Shown piece after piece: positions 42,846 to 54,882 of a DNA stretch of 64,000 nt. Origin of the DNA: Nannobrachium achirus (taxonomy: Eukaryota; Chordata; Actinopteri; Myctophiformes; Myctophidae); assembly GCA_963921795.1 (NCBI GenBank), contig OY997639.1, positions 61,527,894 through 61,591,893 of the forward strand. Reading direction: 5' to 3'. The translations under genes were made by a program, and so were the position numbers. The notes under the pieces were generated by a model, which made no database searches, had not been told where the DNA came from, and was given only the letters and a program-made list of their open reading frames with translations. How positions within the stretch are numbered: position 1 is the first letter of the stretch; every line of letters starts with the position of its first letter.

Positions 42846-43691
42846 ACACCGTCTTGACAGGGTTAATCATTACTCACGCCTATGTTGTTGTTACAACAGC
42901 AACAAATGCAGATAGGTTAACAATGTCTGATTACACAAATCCAATCTGATCACTTGCACATGATAGTGTGGACAGTCAGTACTAAAGACTGTATTTGACT
43001 TGAGGACCAGTTCAGCTGCTCCCTCAGCACACTGGTGTAGAGTTACTGAGAGGTGAGGGTGGGGTGCCTGGGCTTACACAACACAAACATTGTTATCTTG
43101 GGGACACGTATACAAAAGCTTTTGGTTCATCGCATCTTGTTCATTATTTCTAGCTGTGTCGGGGGGATAGGTGGCGTCACTGCATCTTCATGTGGACATA
43201 AGGACACCATTTTCAGTGACACACATGGACAAAAGCACACCTCATACTGTGTGTGCTTGTCCGACACCTCACAGCAAGTTACAATAGCACTGGGCCTTAA
43301 ATGGACTCAAGTTATTACTTCAAAATGCTGAGTGTAAATTTGACAACATGAGTGTAAAAATGGACACCTTAATGATTACATTTACACTCAGGATTTTACA
43401 GTACATTCAGCCAGACCAGACTTTTCTGTTCCGGTGAGCAAGTCAGTCGTTTCTTTTTTACATGGAGACATGCATTGTCGTCTGCGACACACATGGATGG
43501 AAATGTACAAATAGTTTTGATGGAAATGTACAAATAGTTTTGAGTGTGTTTTTGTGTGGCTCTTTAAAGGTTGCTGGCACTTTCCACTGTGCTGGAGTCT
43601 TTTACCACCAGCCAATAGCCTGGAGGAGTGAGTTTGTGTGGGGATTTCTGTTTCCTCTCCTTCAATCTATCATACTCTGCAGGTCTGAAGT
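42846..43691. other. intergenic, no gene seen
   Basis: Unique-looking sequence. At about 43494-43543 the unit AAATGTACAAATAGTTTTGA, TGG occurs twice in tandem without change. No exon. Confidence 0.5.
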
Positions 43692-43962
43692 CACTAGTGA
43701 TGTGTCGTTCATGAGTGATTCGTTCATAAGAATCAAATCTTTAGCAATACGATTCATGAACGATTCGTTCAAATCCATAAAATGTGTCGTTCACGCTTTC
43801 GTTCATACAGGACGGGAGGCCGGCTGTACGTGAAACGTAATAAAAACGCTCCCACGATAGTGTATTTCACGGGACGATCGCGCTGTGAACGTGAACGAAT
43901 CGTTTGAACGGATCATTAACGTGAACGAAATGATTCATTCACTGAAATGAAAAGGATTTCTA
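43692..43962. mobile_element. CGTTCATGA-rich MITE
   Basis: CACTAGTGATGTGTCGTTCA, TGAGTGATTCGTTC at the left, GAACGATTCGTTC in the middle, and GAACGTGAACGAATCG with CTAGTG at the right. Tandem GAACGA/TCGTTC motifs in both directions are a familiar teleost MITE pattern. The ends are approximate. Confidence 0.6.
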
Positions 43963-43964
43963 GT

Positions 43965-44343
43965 GCCAGAGTTAGGGTGACCAGTCGTCCAAGTTTGGCT
44001 GGGATTGTCCCGTTTTTAAACTGTGTGTCCCGAGTCCTGACAAATATCTCAAAAACACCAATACAGTATGTCCTGGTTTTCAACATTCACTTAAGCTTTT
44101 CAAGTTTTTTATAATAGTTTTCAGTGGTTGCATAGATGTTTACCCATATTCTGTTCATGTAAACATGCTCACCTAACCAATCAGAAAACATGAACAAACG
44201 CATTGTGTGTCTGAATGCAAGCTGATGTTTGTCAATCAGTTGTTCGTTGCCTGTATGCAACACTTATGGTGCACGACGAACGTGTGCATTGATCCAAGGG
44301 TCCCGGTTTGAGGGGCTGAATATATGGTCACCCTATCCAGAGT
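43965..44343. mobile_element. hAT-like element with TAGGGTGACC ends
   Basis: The element 43973-44335 starts TAGGGTGACC and ends GGTCACCCTA, perfect 10-bp inverted repeats. The flanks GCCAGAGT (43965-43972) and TCCAGAGT (44336-44343) are an 8-bp duplication with one change. 363 bp, non-autonomous. Confidence 0.82.
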
Positions 44344-44613
44344 GTGTCATTGTGTATGTATGCATGTGTGTGTGAGTCTATGTGAGTGAGAGAGACCGAG
44401 ACAAGAGTGTCTGTACATTGCGTGTCTGTGTGTCCGCGTGAGCGAGCGTGAGGCGTGTGCACACTTCATCTCAAATCAGCCTCACATCCAAAGCAATTAG
44501 CGGGTCCAGATGGTGGGCGGGACTCACAGTAGAGAAGCAGCGACAAATGCCATGTGTGACACAGTGGCAGCAGGACATATAGAGCCATGACACTGGCACC
44601 ATCAACACCAGCC

Positions 44614-44615
<2 letters not shown>

Positions 44616-44646
<31 letters not shown>
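44616..44646. repeat. (CA)n microsatellite, 31 bp
   Basis: A short uninterrupted CA tract. Confidence 0.95.
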
Positions 44647-44648
<2 letters not shown>

Positions 44649-44834
44649 CCACTGTGAACAATCACCTGGAAAGAGGCTCTGCATTACAGATCTCTGTTGG
44701 AGCCATTTTCTGTTGACAGGACAGTAGTTTCTTTTGGAGAGGCTAACATGGAGGTGAGGCGGGTGCATTTGAGGGTGCGGGTGGGCACATGCACCTGTAT
44801 GACTGAACAAGCACATGCTTGACCGACGCTAACA

Positions 44835-44986
<152 letters not shown>

Positions 44987-45097
44987 CAGTACACAAGTAC
45001 TGTGTGCAGAACAAAGGCCCAGATAAAAACCACACACACACAAACAAACACAAGCTCAGTTAAAACAGACACACACAGACACGTGTGCATATGACTG

Positions 45098-47253
45098 ATT
45101 GCGAACGTAGGTCGCAAGGTTACTATGAGAAACGTCACAGCCTGTCCGTGTCTGTCTGGACGTGTAGACGTGTACACATTTTTACAGTCTATGGGTTTGA
45201 CGCTCTGATGTCACTGTGATGTCCGGCACATCTTGTCCACGTATCCGTGTATCTCTGAAGGTCACGCCTGGCCTGAGACTGGTTCCCCTGGCACATCACT
45301 GACATCACAGGTGATATGACAGGTGACATCACCTAAGTAAAAGTCCATATTTGGGTATTCCCTAGAATCCCTTTTATGCCCATATATGAAGATCCCTGAT
45401 GTCATCGATATACATCACTGGCCAGATGGCCAAGACATGGCCCATATCTGTGTGGCTGGTTCAGATAGGGATCTCCATGTATGGGCATAACAAATATTGT
45501 ATGTTGTGATGTCATGGGAACCACTAACATAATTCCTTTTATGTCTATATATGGAGATCCCTGACGTCATCTATCTATAAATGCGAGAAGTCTCTGCGTG
45601 CGTGTGTGTGTGTTTGTAATCCGCGTATCTCGAGAACCGTTCGTCCCACCGGCTTCAGATTCGGCACGCGCGTTCCCCGCCGCGGCACGGAGTGCAGTGC
45701 CGGGTCTCGACCCGACCCGACGCGCGGTTTTCCCGAACCGGCGCGAAACGTTCGGAATCTCCTTATGCGGGGTTGATTGTTGACATCAGGCTGTTTCTGA
45801 GGAAATCGGCGAAAGCTCTGACTCATTGTGACATCACTTCATAAAAGGCTCTGACATCACGTACGCCACATGAGTCAACAAAAAATCTCTGTGAGTGTGT
45901 ATGTATGTAGGTAATCCGCGTATCTCGAGAACCGTTCGTCCCACGGGCACGCGCGTTCTCCATATATGGGCATAAAATGAATGCCGACGCGCGGTTTTCC
46001 CGAACCGGCGCGAAACGTTCGGAATCTCCTTATGCGGGGTTGATTGTTAACATCAGGCTGTTTCTGAGGAAATCGGCGAAAGCTCTGACTCATTGTGACA
46101 TCACTTCATAAAAGGCTCTGACATCACGTACGCCACATGAGTCAACAAAAAATCTCTGTGAGTGTGTATGTATGTAGGTAATCCGCGTATCTCGAGAACC
46201 GTTCGTCCCACGGGCACGCGCGTTCTCCATATATGGGCATAAAATGAATGCCCCCATATGAGAACCGTTCGTCCCACGGGCACGCGCGTTCTCCATATAT
46301 GGGCATAAAATGAATGCCCCCATATATGGGCATAAAATGGATAAAGGGACACAGACAGACAGATTCAGAGATCTCCATATATGGGCGTGAAATGGACGCA
46401 AATAGACAGATATCTTCATATATGGGCATATATGGGCATAAAATGGACCCAGAACTATATGGACGCAAATGGCATATATGGGCATAAAATTTACGCAGAA
46501 TCACAAAGATCTCCATATACGGGCATAAAGGGACACAGACAGACACACAGACAGACGGATACAGAGATCTCCATAAATGGGCATAAAATGGACGCAAATG
46601 GCATATATGGGCATAGAAGTTACGCAGAATCACAAAGATCTCCATATACGGGCATAAAGGGACACAGACAGACAGATTCAGAGATCTCCATATATGGGCG
46701 TGAAATGGACGCAAATAGACAGATATCTCCATATATGGGCATATATGGGCATAAAATGGACCCAGAACTATATCTGCAGTGATCTCCATATATGGACATA
46801 AAATGGACGCTGACAGACAGACAGATAACAGATATCTCCATATATGGGCATAAATGGACACAGGCAAACAGATGGTCAAAACGGGTCCTATGACAACAGG
46901 TATAATGGGGTTTGCATTAAAGGGCGGGGCATTCATTCCCTATTTACATTGTTCCGAGTTGGCCAGGTCGCCGACTAGACGCTGGAAGGGCGGCCCAGCT
47001 TCTAGTCAATATAAAGCCCATATCTAACAGTTCACTTGATATGGGAATGCCCATATATGGAGGAAGACAGGGATCTCCATGTATGGGCATAAAAGGGATA
47101 CTATATACAGTACATGGATCTCCATATATGGGTACCAGGGGTCTCCATATATGGGTAACTGGTCCGATATACATCACTGGCCAGATGGCTAAGAATTGGC
47201 GCGACCTCGCCCTTTTGGGCGAGGTCGCATGTCGCCCTGAGGCGTCTTACTAG
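45098..47253 (+). mobile_element. Helitron-like element, large copy C
   Basis: It starts with the family 5' hairpin (TTGCGAACGTAGGTCGCAA, 45099-45117) and a CCTGTCCGTGTCTG block like that of copies A and B. The body holds three partial copies of a segment beginning GTAATCCGCGTATCTCGAGA (45617, 45911, 46177), many CCATATATGG units in both directions, and a duplication of about 310 bp (46362 against 46675, GATTCAGAGATCTCCATATA). It ends with a 12-bp hairpin, a CGCC-CTGA-GGCG stem-loop, TCTTA and CTAG at 47250-47253. No protein is encoded; the 264-codon minus frame at 46142-46936 is just the repeat read through. Confidence 0.6.
47201..47253 (+). repeat. 3' terminal hairpins of copy C
   Basis: GCGACCTCGCCC (47201-47212) and GGGCGAGGTCGC (47217-47228) pair perfectly around TTTT. 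A CGCC/GGCG stem-loop (47233-47244), TCTTA and CTAG follow. The order matches the ends of copies A and B, though the stem sequence differs. Confidence 0.85.
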
Positions 47254-47513
47254 ATGGTCTACTGTTGGGACAAACACACACTAACACGATCACACACTGA
47301 AACCCTCCCTAACCTCTCCTCCCACCCGCCGTTGTTAAATTTTGACCAAACCAGTTTGGTTTAGTCAGAGTTCAAACAATGCTGCCTTTGAGAGGGGCTC
47401 CATTCACTGAGTTTCAGCCGGCGTTGCACATTCTCCAGCTGATAACACAATCTGTCTGCCTGGAGCACCCAATGGCTAAAGCAACACCACCGCATTCCTC
47501 AGCCCTTACTCCA

Positions 47514-47554
<41 letters not shown>

Positions 47555-47679
47555 GGGGGGGGGGGTGTATTACTATTATCATTTAGAATAGTAGAATTTC
47601 AGTTGGTCAAAACATGGATAAAAGCAATTTATAGCTTATAATTAGGACAAGGTTCAGTTTGGGGTTAGGGTTGAGGTAA
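47254..47679. other. intergenic with GT and G runs
   Basis: A GT tract at 47519-47551 runs into a G-run at 47553-47564. No gene. Confidence 0.7.
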
Positions 47680-47725
47680 TTAAAGAGGTGGTGCCATAGT
47701 TTTGTACTTTTTCTGTTTTTCATGT

Positions 47726-48360
47726 GTCTAGGACATACATGGGCAACTGGCGGCCCGGGGGCCACATGCGGCCCCCACCTTCACTTAATGCGGCCCGCAG
47801 GTTGATACTGGAATACTGATATATTATTGATTTCAGCTGTTACAATTCCAAACATGACCTGCTTTAATTCCGTGAGTCTATATTAGTAGCTTAATGACTA
47901 GTATAGTAGTATTAAAATGTATTTTTTTGTCCAATGTATTTGTATTTAGGTTCATAAAGTTAACATGGGTATATAACTAAATGCGTTTGAAATTAAATCA
48001 AAATGTTACATTTCAGGATTCCAATTCAAAAATAACAAAAAATCCAGGATTCCAATTCAAAAGAAGCAAAAATAGCCGATCTACAAGCTCAAAACGCATC
48101 GCAGCGCGATGCGTTTTGAGCTTGTAGATCTGCTATTTTTGCTTCTCTTGTATGAGATACTAGAATGACTAGAAAGTATGTTTGTAAAAAAAATATATGT
48201 TTGGTGTTCTCTGTAAAATAAATAAATAAATAAATAAATATATTGTTAAAAAAAATGACTAGAAAGTAGGACCTAGCAATATGCAATGTGGCCCTCTGGA
48301 GTGAAGGTGGAAATATAGTGGCCCTCACTATCATCAAAGTTGCCCATCCCTGGTCTAGGA
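47726..48360. mobile_element. hAT element with perfect target duplication, nested
   Basis: The element (47734-48352, 619 bp) begins CATACATGGGCAACTGGCGG, CCCGGGGGCCACATG and ends GTTGCCCATCCCTG. The ends agree at 12 of 15 outer positions. GTCTAGGA is duplicated exactly (47726-47733 and 48353-48360). It carries the best foldback hairpin copy at 48062-48146 and an AAATAAAT run at 48222-48242. Confidence 0.93.
48062..48146. repeat. foldback hairpin family, best copy 14
   Basis: The 41-nt arms 48062-48102 and 48106-48146 pair with a single mismatch (AGC(C/A)GATC) around a 3-nt AGC loop. The left arm reads AGAAGCAAAAATAGCCGATC, TACAAGCTCAAAACGCATCG, C. At 85 nt it is the size of a microRNA precursor. 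Of all copies in the window it is the least decayed, which points to recent origin or conversion between arms. Confidence 0.95.
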
Positions 48361-48753
48361 GGTTAACAGTACTTCATTAGACCCTCTGGTGTGGTTTTTA
48401 TGAGCAATTATGTATTCTCTTGGTATTTGTTTGTTTTCTCTTGGAAGCTGCCACCTTGTGGTCAAAAGTGTCAGTTAAAAAACACAGATACGATTACATC
48501 ACAGAATCAACTCCTCCCCTAATTACCATTCACCCAACACTGTGGGGTGTGTTGCTAACAGCTGGGTCACCACCCACCGTGACATCCATGCATACTTAAT
48601 GAACTGGGGGTGTGGCCACATAAAAACCCAATTTTAACTCTTTCTGTATACTTTTTTGGAAAATCTTCCTCCTAGTATAATCATAATACCTGATAATCAT
48701 GTTTTAGAGGGGGGGGGGAAATCATGGCACCACCTCTTTAAGGCATTTAGGGC

Positions 48754-49063
48754 AGGGGTCTTCAACGTTTTCAGGTCAAGGACCCCTTGGCTGACAGAGA
48801 GATGAAGCAGGGACCCCCTCTACATAGTTTAAATGTGTGATGCAGATTTTAATCGATTTCATAAATAGATTCATAGACTTGTTTGACAGCACTGTCATCA
48901 GTCTGTCATGTTAATGTGTATTTCCAGACATTTAACTTAAATCATCAATATTTTGTAAACTTGATCTTTCACTATGTACTTGGTCTGCTCTTTTTTACCT
49001 CTACACCAAACCTATTAGTATTTGCTGAAAATAGCAGATCTACAAGCTCTCAACGCCTCGCAG
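48754..49063. mobile_element. hAT-like element fragment with half hairpin
   Basis: CAGGGGTCTTCAACGTTTTC, AGGTCAAGGACCCC is the same start as 9526. The sequence runs to a left-half foldback hairpin (49027-49063, AAAATAGCAGATCTACAAGC). Diverged hairpin-like sequence recurs at 49150-49202. The right end was not found. Confidence 0.6.
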
Positions 49064-49225
49064 CCCCTGATTTAGGGCTTTGGTTTAGAGGTCGGGTTAA
49101 GAGTTATGCTATGCCATTGCCTGATTTATACCTTTGTTGCACATCGAACATAGCATCTACTGTACACAGTACAAGCTCACAACGTGCTGTAACGCTTGTC
49201 GATTAGGGTTTTAAATGTTGATGTT

Positions 49226-49405
49226 GGCCTGGGCCACAGGGTAGTGGTCCGGGCACCTAGGCTGGTAATCTGGCCTGACAGCGTGTTGCGGGTTCGATCC
49301 CAACGACCTTTGCTACGTGTCACCGCCCCCCCCCCCCCCCCCATCTCTCTCCCCATTTCCTGTCAACCTACATGTGTACCTATCAATAAAAGCCCCCAAA
49401 AAATA
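49226..49405 (+). mobile_element. tRNA-derived SINE, copy 2
   Basis: An A-box-like TAGTGGTCCGGG (about 49242) and a B-box GGTTCGATCCC (49291-49301) are spaced like a tRNA promoter. CAACGACCTTTGCTACGTGT, a C-run, CATCTCTCTCCCCATTTCCT and an AATAAAAG tail (49385) follow. The tRNA head cannot fold to a complete tRNA, and the body continues well beyond it, so this is a SINE and not a tRNA gene. It is the same family as 31345-31530. Confidence 0.85.
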
Positions 49406-50322
<917 letters not shown>

Positions 50323-50355
50323 GAGGCCAGAGTATCATTTCAAAAATCAAAAATC

Positions 50356-50361
50356 TTTAAT
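50356..50361 (-). terminator. candidate distal poly(A) signal ATTAAA
   Basis: TTTAAT on the plus strand reads ATTAAA on the minus strand. About 35 bp further along the minus strand comes a GT-rich tract (50321-50187), which would serve as a strong downstream element for cleavage. The preceding 600 bp are AT-rich, as in many 3' UTR ends. Use by the nectin gene is an inference. Confidence 0.4.
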
Positions 50362-50826
50362 CGCAACTGAATACAGTAAAAAAAAAAAACTGAATATGAG
50401 ACAAATTGTGACAATTTTTATAACAGTTCTCTTTTCAAATATGCCCCCCTCCCTGACACACACACACCGCCCAAAGAAAATAAAAAAAAGTCAACAACTT
50501 TTACACAGAACAGAGAATAAAACGCACGTTTCAAAAAGGGGAGGGGGGTTTAAAATGTGTACAGGAAAAAAAAAAAATACATTTGCCAGTACTTTTGGCA
50601 GCAATCACAGCGCGGCAGTCAATAATAAAGCACTCCGAGGACATAAATTATAAAGCACTGCAAAAGAAAAGTAAAAAAAACAAAACAAAGAAACAATAAG
50701 AAAAACCATAAAAGGAGAGATCCTTCATGCGTGTTGCCACTGAGAGATACACAAACGTGACACCATAAATTAGTAATTCTTTTTTCTTCACTTTTTTCTC
50801 TCCACTAGATATTTATATATTTATAC

Positions 50827-50834
50827 TATGTACA
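50827..50834 (-). promoter_or_regulatory. possible Pumilio-type site in the 3' UTR
   Basis: Read on the minus strand, this is TGTACATA, matching the UGUAHAUA recognition element of PUF proteins, next to AT-rich sequence. A single 8-bp match is weak evidence. Confidence 0.2.
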
Positions 50835-51283
50835 TAAGTGAGAGGGGGCGGGGGGCTTTTTTTTAAAAACTCATTTTTTATTTCTTCGAGAGTGGAGACG
50901 GGAGACGTTAAGGCTTCGATTTTGGAGCCAGAGGGCGCATGCGAAATATGTGGCTTTCGCAACAACAACAACCAGGGGAAAAAAATAAATACAATAAAAG
51001 CAAACCCAGAAACCTTGTTTAAAAGTTTGTGCTAGGGGGCAGGTCCGGGGAGAGAGGGCTGGGGGTTGAGAGAGCGTGACTAGAAAAGTGGCTTTGTCAG
51101 CGCGCCAGGGGAGCAGAGTTGGCAGCCGGAGGTGGAGGACCATTGGGGAGCGAGCAGTGAGCGGAGGACTGTGACATCTCTCTCTCTCTCTCTCTCTGTG
51201 TGAAATAGCCTCATTGGTTGCACTGGGTATGAGCAGAGTCCTTTCTTAAAAGGAAAGCTTCTCTGACACTTTTGATGATGGGA

Positions 51284-51285
<2 letters not shown>

Positions 51286-51336
<51 letters not shown>
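51286..51336. repeat. (GT)n microsatellite, 51 bp
   Basis: An uninterrupted GT tract within the probable UTR region. Confidence 0.97.
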
Positions 51337-51338
<2 letters not shown>

Positions 51339-51438
51339 CGTGTAGGTGCATTAGTTTAACCGGTGTGTCAGTGTCCAGTCATCTCTGCCCTACATGGCGA
51401 GTGAGTCACTGGCGCTTTTAAAACTTGGCTTTTCTTTT

Positions 51439-51440
51439 GT

Positions 51441-51471
<31 letters not shown>

Positions 51472-51474
51472 GGG
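51439..51474. repeat. (GT)n followed by a G-run
   Basis: GT units pass into about 20 consecutive G residues, a possible quadruplex former on the plus strand. Confidence 0.95.
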
Positions 51475-51673
51475 ACTGCGAGAGTAGGGACATGAGGCAA
51501 AAAACACACTAGTTGTCCGTCCGTCCATGTGTGTGTGTGTGTGTGTGTGTGTGAGTGTGCGCGCGCGCGCGTTTGTGTATCCCTTTCTCTCTGCAGTAAC
51601 AGGACACGGTACATGTCCTGACAGAGCAATGAGAGGAGATGGTCAAGGAGTGTGTCTGTCTGTATTTCTGTGT

Positions 51674-51787
<114 letters not shown>

Positions 51788-51903
51788 ATGTGTGTGTCAG
51801 AAAGAGGCACAGTTGTCAGGTATGGATGTCTACTGTTGGGCTACAGAAGTGTGCATAATGAAGAGTGAGGGGTGTTTGTGCGTGGGTGAATGTTACCCTG
51901 CAT

Positions 51904-51954
51904 TGTGTGTGTGTGTGTGTGTGTGTGCGCGTGTGTGTGTGTGTGTGTGTGTGT
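51904..51954. repeat. (GT)n microsatellite, interrupted
   Basis: A GT tract with one GCGC interruption at about 51927. Confidence 0.95.
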
Positions 51955-53118
51955 AGCAAACAGCAATGTCTCCTCTAGCAATTCCTCCATGGCGACAAAA
52001 GGTCAGGAAGTTGCTACTCACGTTACAGGCTCTTGTGACAGGGAGACATGTCACACACACTTGCGCGTGCGCACACACACACACGTGCAGCACAAATCAT
52101 TTCCTCTGCGGGTTAGTCTACCTGACCAATTAAGAATATGTGCATGTGTGTGCGTGCGCACGAGCGCGTGTGTGTGCGCCTGTCAGGAAAAGTCAAAATA
52201 CTATATTGTGGAAAAGAAATGTGTGTGCTTATTAAGGGAGAGAACATGTGCAACTGCAGGCAATGTGAAAACCAACCAAGTTTGTGGGCTGGAAGGCCTT
52301 CTGTGTTTTCTTTTCTTTCTATGAGCATTTAAAAAAAACTAAATATCAATTCTTCTGGGCTGCTGGGTAAAATAAATTGAACAAAATTCAACCTGCTCCA
52401 AACAGGCATTCATTAAACAGGAAAATTACATTCTGAGCCACGTGAAATTTACCCCCGCCAAATCATGAAGTCTCCCTTCCTCCTTTTTCGCAGCACCAGC
52501 TCCATTATTCTGTTATTTACAGATTTAGATAAATATCCACATTTTCACAAGAAAAATAAAGATGCTTACATATTGGATACTGTACGTATAACCTCACACC
52601 AAAATGTACATACAACGCTTTCACCCCATGTTTGCCATTGTCTTTGCACAATGCACACCAATCATTTCATACATACAGGTTTATTCCACACATACAAAGA
52701 CCCCCCCCCCCTCCCCCCACTGCAGTGATAATCACATACCAGTGCAATAATAAAAGTAAAGAGATACATTTTTTCAGTGGTTGTGAGACATTGACGGCAT
52801 TTCGATAAATCTTTCCAAGGCTGACAGGAGTTCTAACGCAGCCTATGGCCATTAGATAATAAATCTATAGGTCAGTCTGGCATAAGATATGCCAGATAGT
52901 GATCACTCGCTAATGGCTTAAATGGTGGCTCTCATGCGTTCTCATATCTCCATCCCTCTCCGGTTCTCTCTCTCTCCTCATTTCTCTCCAGGACCTCTCT
53001 CCCACTCTCCACTCAGTCAAGGTCAACAGCTGCCATCGGGGCAGACCAATTATATGTCCTTTTAAGGATAGCTCAAAGAGTGTTAAGTGTGGGTGTGTGC
53101 ACGTGTGATGCTTACATA

Positions 53119-53149
<31 letters not shown>

Positions 53150-53524
53150 CGACATACAGTTCAAGGTTAAATGGTTTTCATCTGAGTTAAAGGCGGGCAT
53201 GGCCGTCGTTGCCCAGGGCATTGTGTCGCCCAGGGCATTGTGTCGCCCAGCATTTGACCCCCAGACCTTGGGGTGGACCTCATACACAGTCCCCGTCTTG
53301 GACCACACCGCCAGGGGCACCGTCTGGACAGCCAATGAGAGGCCCTGCTCACCACCGTCCCAGTGGGCCGTGGTGAGTCACTAGCGAGGGTCCATTCTAA
53401 GGGCATAATTAAGAGAAGCTTGGACGTTCTCCCGCAAGAAGCCGATTGGTCAGAGTCCTCCGGTGGCTTGTTAGTTCACCGGGAAATACACATGCGCGCA
53501 CATATAAGCACAAAAGTGCACGTG

Positions 53525-53659
53525 CCTGAATGTGCACACACACACCGCCTCGGGTGCGAGTAGAGTCCGGTATAAAGCTGCAGAGTGGGTGTCTGAATGT
53601 GCACACACACCGCCTCGGTGCAAGTAGAGTCCGGTACATTGCTGCAAAGAGTGGGTGTT
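53525..53659. repeat. ~67-bp tandem duplication
   Basis: CTGAATGTGCACACACACAC, CGCCTCGGGTGCGAGTAGAG ... GAGTGGGTGT is followed directly by a second copy with a few changes. Just upstream, GGGCATTGTGTCGCCCA occurs twice (53217-53252), and CTCCGGTGGCT(T/C)GTTAG occurs at 53458 and 53671. Confidence 0.85.
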
Positions 53660-54876
53660 CGACGGTGCGGCCTCCGGTGGCTCGTTAGCAAGACAAATAA
53701 ACAGTCAGCATCCTGCATGCTGCCATCGCACAGGGGCTGTTTCTACTGCCGCTGGCTCGTTATAGTCAATACAACACCCTGCAGCCCCCCTCCGTGGAGG
53801 CAACCTTTAAGCATCCCTCAGTCAATCGACTAGCATCGGGCCATCTCGATAATGGAGGGAAAGATGATTCTATATACTCATTGAAAACCTCACATGAGCC
53901 TTATGATGGGAGATGGTGGGGGGCTGAGTACGGTATAGTCGGGCTGTAGGAGGAGGTGGCAGTAATTGAGTGTGGAGAGCCCGGTCCAGAGCCCGGGCCA
54001 CCATGAGTGGATTGGTACAGTACGGTCTGGTCTGGCCTGGCCTGGAGGACAATGGTTGTTTGACACATCATGAGCAGTGAAATACTCTGCCTGCTCTCCA
54101 CAGCCCTGACCCCAACACTGGCCTGGATAAATCAACCCTCCATAAACAGACAGAGAGAGAGAGAGAGAGAGAGAAGGGGGGTTGGAGGGACATAGAGAAA
54201 GGGGAAACAGAAATAGAGATAGACAGAGACGAAGACAGGAGATTTAAGAGTTAGTGAGACAACAGGGCACGGAGATAGGAAGAACAAGGTGTAGGGAGAC
54301 TGAAGAGAATGAAGAGAGGAGGAGGAGGAACTGCAGGGAGATAGAAAGAGAGCGATAAAGGTGGGGGTAGAATGGCCAAGGATAAGCGGTGAGCGAGCGG
54401 TGGCTATCTGTTGGTCCGAGCTAAGCGGGGCGACTTCACGGCCCATTAACAGTCAAGCTCCTCCTGTCTGGAGTGCTCCGAGGAGAGTGGGAATGAGGGA
54501 GAGAGAAGTGACACTCCCCTGGCCCCCCCTCCACTATTTCTTCATCTCAGCAACCCTGTCAGAATGACTAAATCTTCATTCCTTCCCTTCATATCTGTTT
54601 ACTGTCTCTTTCCTCTAAGAGTCTAGACATATGCCATTATTTCATTTTCCACCTCGAGGCATTGCTCTCCTCTACACCGTGCGCACGCACACGCACACGC
54701 ACACGCACACACACAGTTAACAATCATTTAACAACTTAGTTCCAACTCCAAACTGTACCTGAACTGACTGGTTCTGTTAAAGCCGACTGCCTTGGCATCG
54801 GCGTGTTTGCCGACGTACAGTAAAGTACATTACCCATACAAGAGTTCCTTCACAGGCAGACCAGAGAGAGTGACCA

Positions 54877-54882
54877 TTTATT
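54877..54882 (-). terminator. candidate proximal poly(A) signal AATAAA
   Basis: TTTATT on the plus strand reads AATAAA on the minus strand, 1.06 kb after the stop codon. The following minus-strand sequence (TGGTCACTCTCTCTGGTCTG) is moderately T/G rich. It is a plausible proximal cleavage signal for the nectin-family transcript. Confidence 0.35.

Larger units (their letters stand above)
47680..48741. mobile_element. TTAA-flanked element, outer shell of a nest
   Basis: TTAA at 47680-47683 and 48738-48741. The adjoining ends AGAGGTGGTGCCATAGTTTT and AAATCATGGCACCACCTCT are inverted repeats of about 20 bp. A complete hAT element (47734-48352) is inserted close to its left end, and the right part has no recognised coding sequence. 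Confidence 0.85.

Noticed and set aside
46142..46936. A 264-codon minus-strand open frame
   Set aside because: It reads through the CArG-type repeat of copy C (PYMEI, FYAHI repeats). The length comes from the repeat, not from a gene.
49226..49301. Functional tRNA gene
   Set aside because: A B-box is present, but no full cloverleaf forms, and the sequence continues into a shared SINE body with an AATAAA tail.
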